From: Brachycybe producta
Lineage: Eukaryota > Arthropoda > Diplopoda > Playtdesmida > Andrognathidae
Assembly (NCBI GenBank): GCA_036925085.1
Contig: JAUPFP010000027.1
Span: 802,001 to 866,000, forward strand
Direction of reading: 5' to 3'
Length of the DNA stretch: 64,000 bases
Notes under the pieces: generated by a model
The model's input: only the letters and a program-made list of their open reading frames with translations
What the model was told of the DNA's origin: nothing
The model's database searches: none
Part shown: positions 1-11,250 of the stretch, one piece after another
How the letters are laid out: every line of letters starts with the position of its first letter
Numbering within the stretch: the stretch's first letter is position 1
Translations under genes and position numbers: made by a program

Positions 1-647
1 GTTGTAAAACGTCATCCTTGCAAACAAGAAGAAACCATTTCACCCTTTAGAATTATTCAAATTAGAAAAAATCTAAGTTCAGTTGACATTCTGCATACTG
101 TATGACAATTAGCATAAATGCTTTTGGTGCAGATTAGGAACAAGTAATGAATACATTCAATTCACTTGCAATCAGCTCGAGAGCTAAGTGGCAATGCATG
201 CTGGAGATAATTTCCGATCATAAATGATTGTCATTTAGACATATTTGTCAAATTGACATTGTCCCCTAACACAAAACTATCTACAGGAACGGAATTTCAT
301 AGTCTAAATACATTTGGAAAGAAAACCGCAGAACTATGGCATGCCAGAGGCAGGCTGACCAAACGACTGCTCGGGCAAATGCCAGAAGGGCCAGTAGTCA
401 TTTGAACCGGTATTCAATTGGGACGGTTTTTTGCCAATCTAGTATATATACCAGGGCCAAATTATTTCCTCAGCATGCCTCTGAAGCATGCGTTTTATTT
501 TAGCTCAAATTTCTCTAATTGGCTTTGGAAAACCATGGCTACTTATACTGGGATTTCTAGTAAAGATGTCATCTTAAGGTCTAAAGCTACGTTTCCACTG
601 GAGGAACATTGAGGAACTTTTTGTTGCCAAAATGTTTCTCCATATTG

Positions 648-1143
648 CAGTGGCTTAGGCAGCCTTGGGTTATGGGGGGTTTAAATTTTTAACCTCTCCC
701 CTTTCACAGGCAATTAGAAAACAGGGTGAACAGAAGTTGGCTCCGCCCTTTTTATGACGAATGCAACTTCTAATTGGTTGGTTATGTAGTCTGACGTCAC
801 ATGCTCCGCCCTTTTCAACGTCGAACCACACAACACACCAATTAGAAGTTGCCGGACGTCATAAATAGGGTGGAGCCAACTTCTGTTCGTCCCGATTTCA
901 ATTACCTGTTCACCTTTCTCAGCAGCAATTTGGTAACATTATAAAACAGCATTGCTGAACCTAACTATGTAAATAATTGGTTACTGATTCTTACACTTGC
1001 ACCCCTATCTAAAGATCACTAAGATCACAATATTGTCTTTATGTCAGTAATTGCTGAGGGGGAAAAATTTTTTCCGAATAAAATGAGGGGGGGGGGGGGG
1101 GGGGTTCTAACCCTCCCCCCTAACCCCCCTCCCTACGCCACTG
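648..1143. repeat. hAT-like MITE with 8-bp target duplication
   Basis: The left end CAGTGGCTTAGGCAGCC pairs with the complement of the right end CCCTACGCCACTG; CAGTGGCGTA-type termini are common in hAT elements. Flanks are ccatattg (640-647) and ccatgttg (1144-1151), 7 of 8 identical, the hAT duplication length. It carries an 18-base G run (1087-1104), a C-rich right end and a nested MITE. There is no coding capacity. Confidence 0.7.
707..908. repeat. 202-bp palindromic MITE, copy 1
   Basis: A near-complete palindrome starting CAGGCAATTAG and ending with its complement AATTACCTG. Arms contain CAGAAGTTGGCTCCGCCC and CAACTTCTAATTGG with complements on the far side; the centre carries GACGTCA. 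Copy 2 at 7766-7967 has the same length of 202 bp. No certain target duplication was found. Confidence 0.7.
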
Positions 1144-1621
1144 CCATGTTGCAATGAGTAGAAACTTTTGGCAACATCATACGTAAACTTCTTGTTTCCA
1201 CTCAAGCAACAAAAATTGTCAGTAGTCGCATGTTGTTTCTTGAGTGCGCAACTAGTGTTTCCACTGCATGTAAACAGTATACTGGAGTCCAATAAGGAGG
1301 AAGATGAAGAAGTAGCGTTAGCAGCGGCGGCGTACATAGTGATATCTTCAAGAAAGCGAATAAGAAAACACAAGTACTTTGTTAAGCCAAGCCTTGAGGA
1401 AAGCAAGCAATATATGGTGACATTGCAGCTGCAACACGCGTTTGTTTCCCCATGTTGCTGATTTTCTTTTGAAGTTTACCGTTCAAAATGGAAACCGGCG
1501 ACAAGTGGAAACAGTCGACATTTGTTGCCGAAACATAGAGAAACTTTTAGGAACTTTATGCAACATTTTCGGGAACAAGCAACAGCAACACAAAAGTTCC
1601 TCCGGTGGAAACGTAGCTTAA

Positions 1622-3320
1622 CAATGCAATGTTTAGCAATTTTCAAGTCTTTTGTCCAAATGACTTGAGTTCCAATCAAGGTTTATCCTTCCATCCAGAT
1701 TTAACAATAGAAAATGTGGTCTCAGTGTGATGATCAGTGTCATAATCTATAATGCAATTGTAAAATTTCAAACTTTGTAGTTTTCCGCTCTTCACTACTA
1801 TATTATTAATAATGAGATTTTTCTTCTTCTTCTTCTTTAATTTTAACTAAACAGAAAGAAGAAATGAATAAAGAAAAAAAAAAAAAAGGAAATCAATTCA
1901 GTTCGGAATTTTTCTTTTGTTCTTAAATTATTATTCGCTTTAAAAATGAAAACACAAAAGAACGTTAAATATAAGTTACAACATTTTTGTTTTCTCTCTC
2001 TCTTAAATTAAAAAAAAACGACCAAAAGGAAAATAATATAAACTGTTTTATTTTCTCATTTTTTTTTGGTTGGTTTTGGACATATGAAAGATTATGTTAA
2101 ACATTTGTCATTCTGTGGTGAACGTCGTCTATCAAGTTACCAATTTGAAATTATTACCTTTTTTCTTTCTCTCTTTTTTTCAAAAGAGAGAATTTTTCAT
2201 TGAGAAAAGGGAGAGAGAAAGAGAAATAGAAATTGAGGTGGAATTTATGAGGTAGCCAGCCAGCCACTGGGTATTGTTGGTTGTAATTGTGTCCAGTCAA
2301 AACAGAAGCTAAAAAAACAGAAAACTCTAATAATGAGACAAAATACACCAAATGTTAAAAAAACGGGTTGAGAGAAGAATTTTTATAGCAAAATCTTCCC
2401 AATTTTTTTTATTGTTTTTCTATCTGAATAAAAAAAAATAATCTGAGGAAATGACTTTTAATCTGTATTTTTTTTATTAGTGTTATTATTAACTCCTGTC
2501 GGCAAATTTTCACGCTATTTCACGTTTTTTTTTTTTTTTTTAACTCTTTTTGTATAACTTTTGAAGAGGAGATTTTTTTTTTGTGATACATTTTCGAGTT
2601 TAGAAGAAGAAAAAACGGACACAAAAGCATTTTAACGTATAAAATGTATGTTAACGGTGTGAACACAACGAAGAGGAAATTTCCACCTCTTTAAAAAATG
2701 ATTTTAAATTAACCATAACAACATCAAAGAAAATTTTTTCCTATCTTTTAAAACGCAAACTTTTTTTTTATTATTATTTTTCACTAGAAATGAGATTTCA
2801 TTATTCTTTTAACCTCCTCCTTCTCTCCCTTATTATTAAACGTCTTCAGATATATATCTGGTCTAAAGGGGGGGGGGGAACTTTTTTGTGTGGGGAGAAA
2901 GGACCTCTTAGCCTCCATTGCAAATAAAAACTATAAATGATGCAGGTGTGCTGTTGCTTTGTATCTAGAATAGTAGAAAATAACCACGAAACATTTTTTT
3001 TATATCAAAATGACAAACTTGACTTGAAGGAATGGATTTCTTGCCCCCCCCCCCCACACTCCCAATTTGTTGGTCGTCACTTTTTTTTTCTTCCAAAACC
3101 AGATTATTTGTGGTTCTCTTTGCATGCGTCCAGGGGCCACTGTGGTTATTGTTGTTACATAATATACATCAGGGCAGTGTGTTTCTCAGTTTAATTTTGG
3201 CCGCGGGAACCCTTTCTTAATCTTTAAAAACACTAACGGAATTCCAATAATAATTTTTACATAATACCCTAATGTAACTGAGTGAGAATATATATATATA
3301 TATATTTATTTATTAAGCGA
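1622..3320. other. AT-rich stretch without recognised genes
   Basis: Contains TTC/GAA-type runs (about 1823), many T and A runs, a G run near 2870 and a C run near 3045. No frame has coding character, and I saw no repeat family shared with the rest of the window. Confidence 0.5.
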
Positions 3321-3840
3321 GGTCTGTGTGTGTGTGTGTGTGTAACATCGGAATTTATATAAATTTAAATGAATAAATGAACCGCTTTTTTTCTCAAGGT
3401 CAACTACATGTTGCACACTCCCCATCCAAGAACCCCATGATATTAAATTGGAGAGGGGAAAAGGTTGGAAAGTGTAGAAGGGGGGAAAGAGAAACGTGGA
3501 GGGAGAAAAAAGGGGGATGGGGTGACTGAAATTGAAATGAAAGGAGTAAAAAAAGGAACAAACGACGCGCATGCGCACACCAGAGAAAATGAAAATCTCA
3601 TTTTCTCTTTCAAATATAAAAAGGGGAGGGGATAATAGTAGCAAAATTAAACTACAGTTTATCACGGGCAACTGTGCCCAGCATTATAATTTCTTTTCCT
3701 CCGCCCTTTTATGAACGTCATTAATTTCTAATTGGTTTGTTACTTGGTCTGACGTCATAAAAGGGCGGAGGAAAAGAAATTCTAATGCTGGGCACAATTG
3801 CCTGTGAATTTGGATCCCGTCATTTATGACTGGTTACCCC
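3321..3840. repeat. Longer copy of a duplicated block (partner 47767-48143)
   Basis: The stretch from a GT/CTAT microsatellite through ctcaaggtcaacta, the GGAGAGGGGAAAAGG purine tract, cgacgcgcatgcgcaca and finally the segment ending ggttacccc reappears in the same order at 47767-48143. In this copy about 220 bp, including the palindrome at 3663-3806, sits between cgcatgcgcaca and cacaattgcctgtgaa; the other copy lacks it. A more diverged relative lies inside 36570-37082. No coding frame is credible. Confidence 0.75.
3663..3806. repeat. Short palindromic MITE related to the 202-bp family
   Basis: The arms are CTTTTCCTCCGCCCTTTTAT and its complement, with outer parts gtgcccagcatt and aatgctgggcac. 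The inner part shares ttctaattgg and gtctgacgtca with the 202-bp MITEs at 707 and 7766, so it is a relative with different outer ends. Non-coding and able to fold into a long hairpin. Confidence 0.65.
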
Positions 3841-4544
3841 AAAAAAGTTACCTAAAAAAGTAGATATGAACTTTTATGCACTTTTAATAAAATTATAATT
3901 TATAGGTTTCATGTTGTGAAATTTATTAATTTTCTTAATTTCTGGCGGGGGAATCCTTACTTTTCACCTCCAACCAGTAATACACTCTGGGACTGGCAAA
4001 CTCGTCGTAATGTGTTGAATGGCGACGGATATGTTCTGATCATAGGTGGTGAAAACTACACCCAGTGCCCTCTGGTGACTTTATTGTCAACTAAGTGTTT
4101 AGCCTATGAACCAATGTCCATTTTGTCTTAAATGTTAGTAAAACGTTTCACCGCCTCCCCCCCCCCCCCCCCCCCCCCGCTATATTGGCACTACTGAGGC
4201 TGTTGTCACTGATACCAATATAAGCATTTGATTTTTGGAAGTTGCCAGTTCCAGAGGAAAAAATACCATTTGGGAAATACTGCACTAAGGTGACTGAGGG
4301 TGCAAATTCAAGAAGAAAACTTTTGCATGTGAACTTCATCTTGAATCCTCTGAACAAGGTTTCTAAGATAGAAAAACCTTCTTCAGATGTATTTATTATT
4401 AACAAAAGTTTGTTGGAATTCTGTTCTGAGGGTTCATATGACAAGTTTATTTCTTGTATTTGTGTTCTTACAATTTTATATGAAGGAACTCTCTCTCTCT
4501 TTTTGCACAGAGTTAGTTGTACCTTAATGAATAATAGAGGATTA
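3841..4544. other. Gene-poor stretch with a 22-base C run
   Basis: Holds a pure C run at 4157-4178. The frame beginning around 4223 stays open into the tandem array at 4545 and reads fairly protein-like (for example FWKLPVPEEKIPFGKYC), but it has no clear start, splice sites or known domain. It is therefore not called as a gene. Confidence 0.4.
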
Positions 4545-4816
4545 TTTTATGAAATATTCGAGATTCGTGAAATCCGAGGGATTCGAGAACCGATTTAGAT
4601 TCGAGAAAATTCTTTTATGAAATATTCGAGATTCGTGAAATCCGAGGGATTCGAGAACCGATTCGGATTCGAGAAAATTTTTTTATGAAATATTCGAGAT
4701 TCGTGAAATCCGAGGGATTCGAGAACCGATTCGGATTCGATAAAATTCTTTTATGAAATATTCGAGATTCGTGAAATCCGAGGGATTCGAGAACGGATGC
4801 GGATTCGAGAAAATTT
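4545..4816. repeat. Tandem array, four units of 68 bp
   Basis: The unit begins TTTTATGAAATATTCGAG and recurs at 4545, 4613, 4681 and 4749, an exact 68-bp period with only a few substitutions. Each unit contains several smaller ATTCGAGA/GATTCGTGA motifs, so the unit itself looks built from a 10-15-bp ancestral repeat. 68 is not a multiple of three, and the open frames across it are incidental. Confidence 0.9.
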
Positions 4817-6651
4817 AGGATACGTCCCACCTCTATTTTAATTTATCCAAAATTCAAAGACCCATGTAGGCCTACTCTATGACTATGACAGTGCAAAAAA
4901 AAGGAAATGCAATTTCTTATGGCTCATTCAAACATAATAATTGAAGTATTTTTTTAAATGTTTATTTCTTAATTAATTTATTTATATCCTTTTTATTTTC
5001 GAGTTGATATTATTATTATTATGAGTTTGTAGAAAGAATGTTGAATATTTTGCTTTGTAATTGTAGAATTTAGAAAGTAAGAAGCACACAACATTTTAAG
5101 CGAGTTTTTACCCCTATTATATATTTAAAAAAAAATAAACGAGTAAGAGTGATTAGGCTGAAATTGAGGAATTTCACTTTTTAACAAATGTTTTCTTTTA
5201 TTAGACTTCAATTCCACCTTATGTAACCTGCAAATCTAGTTTCCGAATCCTCCCACATCTCCCTCTCTCTCTCTCTCTCTCTTTCTCCAACCTACCTTAA
5301 CTCACATTTTGTATATAAAAGGACCACCTTTATTATTATATTATAACAATACAATAAACATGTGGCTTTTTCTTCAATTGAATGATATTTTCTTAAAAAA
5401 AAGTCGAGACTTGAGAGAGAGAGAGAGAGAAAAAAAAGCATATTTTTCGCCAATGAAATGGCTTTATTATTCGCGATTAAATAAAGAAGGTTGCATCCAC
5501 CATAGGTTGGGATTTTTTTTTTGTTGAAACCCATAATGTTTTTTTTTAAGAGACCTTTTTTTTATTATCTCTAAATAGGGAGGGTCCCATCTAAGAATAT
5601 ATGGTGGTTATGTGGATAACCACCACCACCACCACTACCAACCACACCTGAACTTTCTCTCTCTCTCTCTCTCCTTATTTTCCACCTTTTTTTTTCTGTC
5701 TCTATTTTAATCTCAATATTGGACAAAACCAGAAGAAAAAAAAAAAACAACCAAAATTCCAAGTGAATAATAATCAGAACTGAATTCGATATCATGTTCT
5801 GATAAGCCTCGTTGGTAAAGAGGGCAGGTAACTTTTTATACAGTCTATTCTTCAAAATGTCCCTTCTATAGGTTTGGGTCCACCTTCTTCTTCTTCTTCT
5901 CTTTGACAGATCATTAATAATGGGATATCACTAGCTACATTTTAGACGAATGATGGGGTTTGTTGTTGGTGTGGTCACCAATATGTGTGTTTGTTACCTT
6001 ACGATTTTGCCACAATGTTAACATAATAGAGAGAGAAAATGAGTACTTTTTGCTTTTGAGAAGTTATTCTGACCTGTGTGTGTGTGTGTGTTTGCCATTG
6101 GGACTGAAAGTAAGAAGCCCTTTGCCTTTAAAAAAAAAACCTCAAAGAGGACAAAAGTCTTTCATTCTTCCTTCCTTAGTCACGGTTACCACCAAATTTT
6201 TTTTCACCCCTCCTGGTTTTTATGTAGCAAATCGCTTAATTTATGATGTTGCCTGACACAGACATTATTTTCATTTGCTTTTATACTTTGGTGGTAAGAG
6301 TTATTATGTAAAATGGGAGTTAGTTTTTATTTAAAAAAAAGGTAAGGGTGAGGGTGAAGGTGGGGAGGGTGGTTATACCTGTAATATGTCGGTTGAAAAT
6401 AGGTGTTCTCAAAACAAGTCACCTGTGTGTCATTTTCTAGAGAAAGAAAAAGAGACAACCGTGAATTCATTTTGACTTTTTTTTTTCTTTAAAAAATGTC
6501 CACCCCTCCAAAAAGCTCTATAATTCCCTTTTCATATTTTTAGTTATATGTCTTATTTATAAAAAAAAAAGCCCTACTACATTTGGTACGCTTATTGAAG
6601 GAATGAATTCAATGATGAAGTCATATTATTTGGGGGCTGTGTGTCTTAAAT
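4817..6651. other. AT-rich, microsatellite-bearing stretch
   Basis: Holds CT/GA runs (5263-5283, about 5416, about 5655), an ACC run (about 5620), TTC runs (about 5888) and a GT run (about 6077). No coding or transposon structure could be supported. Confidence 0.5.
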
Positions 6652-7085
6652 CTCGAACGATTCCAGCTCAAACGAGGGTTGGAAGTGGAGGCTAAGCTAT
6701 TAAGGGCGAAATTTAGAGAACCAGGCCTGGATTAACACTTTTGGGTGCCCTGAGTGTCTAGTAGAAAACTTGGTGGTGCCCTTAGAAGTAGCTGTACATA
6801 TCGGGTACAATAAACAGGGATTCGATTAGGGAATTTCTAGTTTAGTTTGGGATAAATTTTATGAAAAAACATAAAAATATTGAAATATAAATATTATCAC
6901 AAAATACTCATATATGACAAGTCGAAGTGATTTATTTGCGGGGCTCTCTAAACCTCGGGGGCCCCAATGTGCATGGCACAGTTGGCACAGGCTTTAATAC
7001 GGGCTTGTTTAGAGAACTATTAACTTGTTGCATTTTGTTAGCCTCCAACTTCCAACCCCTATTTGTCGTTTGAGATGTGGAACCA
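6652..7085. repeat. Foldback element, outer host of a nested insertion
   Basis: The left arm (ctcaaacga... gggttggaagtggaggctaa) pairs with the right arm (ttagcctccaacttccaacccc...tcgtttgag). The 286-bp element at 6722-7007 interrupts it. Ends are approximate. Confidence 0.5.
6722..7007. repeat. TIR element with a 10-bp direct repeat at its edges
   Basis: It starts CAGGCCTGGATTAA and ends TTTAATACGGGCTTG, an imperfect inverted repeat. Directly outside both ends is tttagagaac (6712-6721 and 7008-7017), identical over 10 bp. hAT elements give 8 bp and Mutator-like elements 9-10 bp, so the superfamily is uncertain. Non-coding. Confidence 0.65.
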
Positions 7086-7685
7086 CAATGAAATTTTAAG
7101 GGTCCTTTATTTTTATAACTTGTTTGACTTTCTTGTAGATTTTTTTTTATTGATTCTAGAAGTTAAGCTATACAAACTTGAGGCCATATCCAGAGGATTT
7201 TGAAGGGATTAAGGGATGCTTTTTTATATTTGAATGTATTAAAAAGAGAGATTGATGATGATGATGATGATGATATGATAGATAAGTGCCAGATTTATTG
7301 AGAGATTTTATCTATTTTGAGCTTAGTTACCGAGAGCATATTTAAAAGTTTGGTGGAAGTTAATAAAAATGGATAAGAAAGTATTTTAGGTGAAAAACAC
7401 TTTTAGAAAAATCTCAGTTTCAAAAGTAGAATTATATAGTTTTGCATTTTTAAAGATAAATCTTTTATATCAATTAGAAATTGATAGGATATCAATATTT
7501 AGTATAAATAATGACAATTTCAAACTTTGAAATTTTTAATTTTCATAGTAGATCTGTTAAAATAAGTTTTTATGTCATTTTTTAAAAAAAAAACTGCTTA
7601 AGGATACCAGTTTTTACCTTATTCACCTAACTATTCTAGTTTATAAACTAATTATGATTTTTTTTTAATATTTTAATATCCATAT

Positions 7686-8045
7686 CAGGAGTGTAGCTGG
7701 GGACCCGCAACTACGGAGGGAGGGGAGCACATTTTGGGGGTGCAAATGGGCGCAATGTTTTAAGACAGGCAGTTAGAAATAGAGGAGAACTTCAGTTGGT
7801 TCCGCCCTTGTTATGATGACCGGCAACTTCTAATTGGCTGGTTATGTAGTCTGACGTTGAAGGGCGGAGCATTTGACGTCAGACTTCATAACCAGCCAAT
7901 TAGAAGTTGCCAGTCGTCATAACAAGGACGGAGCCAACTGAAGTTCTGACCTATTTCTAACTGCCTGTTGTTTTAACTTTTAAGTAGCAACTTGCAAGGG
8001 CGGCGGCGACAGCAGGGGGCGCAACCAAACCTAGCTACACCACTG
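7686..8045. repeat. hAT-like MITE with 8-bp target duplication, carrying a nested MITE
   Basis: The left end CAGGAGTGTAGCTGG pairs with the right end CCTAGCTACACCACTG. Flanks are atccatat (7678-7685) and atccatac (8046-8053), 7 of 8 identical. The 202-bp MITE at 7766-7967 lies inside, so this element is the older of the two. Confidence 0.7.
7766..7967. repeat. 202-bp palindromic MITE, copy 2
   Basis: It starts CAGGCAGTTAGAAATAG and ends with the exact complement CTATTTCTAACTGCCTG. Internal arms GGCAACTTCTAATTGGCTGG and complement match copy 1 (707-908). Length is again 202 bp, and the centre has TTTGACGTCAGA. Confidence 0.75.
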
Positions 8046-9412
8046 ATCCATACTACTGTCAATTTTTTAAATTTTAGCCAAAATAATGGCGAAGATGCAA
8101 CCCGGTCTTTGGAGGAACAAAATCTTTTAACTTATTGGCAGCTCCGGTTCCACTTCGATTCACTCTGATTTAAAATTAATTTTCAATTAAATTTATTGAA
8201 TAAAATTTAACATAAACATAAATAGCGCCATCTAGTGCCACCATAACAACTCACACAAATGACTAACAGTGAAATCAATTAAATAAATTGGTAAACTATA
8301 AATGATTGTAATTTGTTTTTGACCTATACATGCTAGATTTCAGTCATTTTGGTTTGGAATGGAAATTTAAAAACTGGAGCAGTCAAAAATATTAAGTGTT
8401 CCAGTTCCGGATAAACACATGCCGCCCCCCCCCCCTTTTTTCCAGGCTCCAGCTCTGGACTCAGCTTCAAAGCTCTGGCTGCAACTAAACTTTTATTGTG
8501 TCTTTTTTTGAAAATTAAGTTTTTTTTTAACAAAAGTTGGATTTAGAAACAAAGAAGTAGGTTTTGAAATGTGACCTTAAGGCCAAACAGGGGCCTTGTT
8601 CTAATTGCAAACTTAAACATCCAAAATATTCTAGTCTTTTTAATGTGTAAATGGGGACAGGTGTAAAAAAAAATTATTTTACGTTTTTAGAACTTCTTTT
8701 AGGGTTCTTTTTCAACGATCTTATTATTTTAAGTTTTATTTTTGTTTGGGTGCCTTAAGGGGTGGGAAGGTGAGGTGAGGGTTTGGTGGGTCAATTCACA
8801 AAGTATATTACAATATGATACCCACACACCTGTTGGTCTTCTTGTGTGTGTGTCTTTGATGTACCGACGCGACTGACCACAATCTCACTGGCAATTTGAG
8901 AGTCACCAATAAGACATTTAATATATTTCTAAAACACATTTATGGCGACCAAAAGAAAAATCAATTGTTATTATATCGCACGTTTTAATTGTTGTTGTTG
9001 AGTTTGAAAATTGAACCCTCTCTAAAAAAAATGCATTGTAAAATTAAAATCTCAGGCGGCTTTCAACCCTTTTTTTTAATTTGCATGTTATAATTAAAAA
9101 GTAATATTAGGCCGTTGTCAATTTTTTTAAAAGGTCAATTTAAAATAGAAAAGAAGCTTTTAAGTGTCAAGTGTTATTTAAAACGTTGCCTTTTGTTTTG
9201 CTTCTTCTAATCTCAGGGGTTTTTTTTTGTTGAGGGTTGTTTCTTTTGTTTAAAAAAAAAACAGTTCTTAACAGGTTTCTTTTGACCGTTCTACTAATTA
9301 ATGGCATTTTCTGTTTATGTTCGTTTTGCATATTATATTTTTTACACTTGGTAAAATTAGATAGACATAGACAGACAGACAGAGTGGACAATAAGAAATA
9401 GGATCCACTTTT
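8046..9412. other. Gene-free AT-rich stretch
   Basis: Poly-C/T at about 8423, a GT run at about 8845 and many A/T runs. Open frames here are short and low-complexity. Nothing further is supported. Confidence 0.5.
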
Positions 9413-9414
9413 TA

Positions 9415-10059
9415 TGCCTAGTTCGCACAACCTTCTTGTAGCTCGGGCTAAAATAGCCTTGGCTAAACAACTGTGTTCACATGTGAGCAGCTACATATGG
9501 GCTTCGTGACCTGCCTAAAGGTGGCGCTCACTACAGCATATTTATTTCATTTTTACAAATTTGGCACTGGCCATTATGTGTGGACATTGTGCGTGTGTAT
9601 AGCCTGCATAATGTATACATAATTGGAGGGAAAATGGCTGATATTGTCCATACTAACAAAACTGAATTGCATGGGGGTCTTCATTGAACACACTAAATGC
9701 AACATATTTAAATTGTAGGTAGGTTGATGATTTATAGTTTATGGAAATAAGTAAGTATTAAATAAAGATCAATAAATTATTTTAATAAATTAACAAATAG
9801 ACTGAAACAGCTAACAATGGAAATAGAAAATGAATGACGCCATTTTCTATTCAGATTTATGACCACCAGGTGGCGTACGATCAAGTTAACTTTGTTTTGC
9901 ATTCACACTAAATAATGTGTAGGCTACATATGGGTAACCAAGGCTACCTAACCAAAGCTAACATTTGACATTGACCACCATCTAGTGTGTGTTCTCACAA
10001 CCCTTATACATAGGCTAAGTCCTTAGCCTGAGCTACATGAAGGTTGCGAGAACTAGGCA
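9415..10059. repeat. TIR element flanked by TA (Tc1/mariner-like footprint)
   Basis: The left end TGCCTAGTTCGCACAACCTT continues as cttgtagctcgggctaa. The right end is its imperfect complement (ttagcctgagctacatgaaggttgcgagaactaggca). TA dinucleotides flank both sides (9413-9414, 10060-10061), as expected for Tc1/mariner-type integration. The interior lacks a transposase frame. Confidence 0.6.
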
Positions 10060-10061
10060 TA

Positions 10062-10948
10062 AGAGCCTATATGTGTGATGCTATTTGAATATTAGCAGAT
10101 GACAGTTATAGTTCCACTTTTCGCCATTTAGTGGCGCCCCACAGCTAAGCCATTAAAGCAAATAAGAAATTCCTTTTTTAAAAAATACATGGTTCAGGCA
10201 AATGTTTTGTTTTCTGCAATGAAAATTGTTATTTTCAAAATTCAAATTGCAACATGTACATAACAATATTGTTCATCTAGTGATAAGTTGGTACAAATTT
10301 ATAATTAGTTTTTCTATTTTTAATTTCGTTTTAAAATCTCGTATTTTTTTTAGCTCATGTTAAATCCCATAGGCCACAAAAGCTCCTCCGTTTATACATT
10401 TTATAGGATCAAACTTCCCACTAACAATAAGTTTCACAATACCCTAAAATTTAACCACTAATTGTATACGACTCAAATTACTCACCATTGTAGATCAAAA
10501 GTTGCTCTTCCTTTTTTCAGTAGTGCATATTTACCCAAAAAAAGAGTCGTTATTAAAATATACTCGCTTCTATCCATCGATAAGATAAAAGATACCAGAC
10601 AAAAGTGTATCAAAATTGAATTTTTTGTCACAAGATGACGTCACAGCTACAGAAGCGCCAACATGTGAAGATTTTTGTAAGTTTTTTTTTCACTGTGGGC
10701 TCTTAAGACATAGAGAAGAGATAATACTTAGAATTATTAATACTGTCTTAACTATTATACAAGGTGGCCCACAAAAAGATGTATTCACACTTTAAGGTGG
10801 TTTTAAGAAGCTATCTGTATTTGGTAATTTAAAATAATAAACAGTAGATGGCGCCAGCATCTCCAGTAATACCAATTTTCTATATAAAACATTAAGATTA
10901 TTATGATGCAATATCTGGTATTGTTGTTTAACATGGTGCGTGTTCACT
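10062..10948. other. Gene-free stretch with a possible degraded transposon end
   Basis: Mostly AT-rich. The tacaaggtggcccacaaaaag segment near 10759 looks like a mariner-type end without a visible partner. No coding sequence was found. Confidence 0.35.
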
Positions 10949-11250
10949 TATACATTGTACACACATAAGTTAAATGAATTCAAATTAAATGTGTTTAGGT
11001 GAATTATACGGAATCCAGTTAAGGACATGAACCAAATAAAAATTGACTTTATTATTAATATTTTAAATTGAAATACTAAATATTTTGTCAGTAGTTTATA
11101 TATTCTATTTAAGTATTAACTCAATATTTTTAGTTTATTAACTGAATAAATTGAATTCGACTTATTGTTTGTTTGTCCTTCACAGGGCTCTGTAGAACAC
11201 GTTTATTATTTAAATGCATTTAAATTATCAGATGTGTGTACTAGGTATTA
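10949..11250. repeat. TAATACC-family MITE, copy A (minus orientation)
   Basis: It ends tgtgtgtactaggtatta, and the interior (ggaatccagttaaggacatgaacc, attgaattcgactta) is the complement of copies at 17415, 47276 and 60591. The two ends form an imperfect inverted repeat of roughly 75 bp including gttaaggac/gaaggac. About 300 bp, non-coding. Confidence 0.75.

Larger units (their letters stand above)
585..1618. repeat. PIF/Harbinger-like TIR element, outer member of a three-level nest
   Basis: The ends form an inverted repeat: AGCTACGTTTCCACTGGAGG at the left pairs with CCGGTGGAAACGTAGCT at the right, with one mismatch in the core. Both ends are flanked by TAA (582-584 and 1619-1621), the 3-bp TWA-type duplication known for PIF/Harbinger elements. 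No transposase frame is visible, so this is non-autonomous. Its middle is occupied by the hAT-like insertion at 648-1143, which itself holds the 202-bp MITE at 707-908. The superfamily call rests only on duplication length and TIR; the boundaries are firm. Confidence 0.65.
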
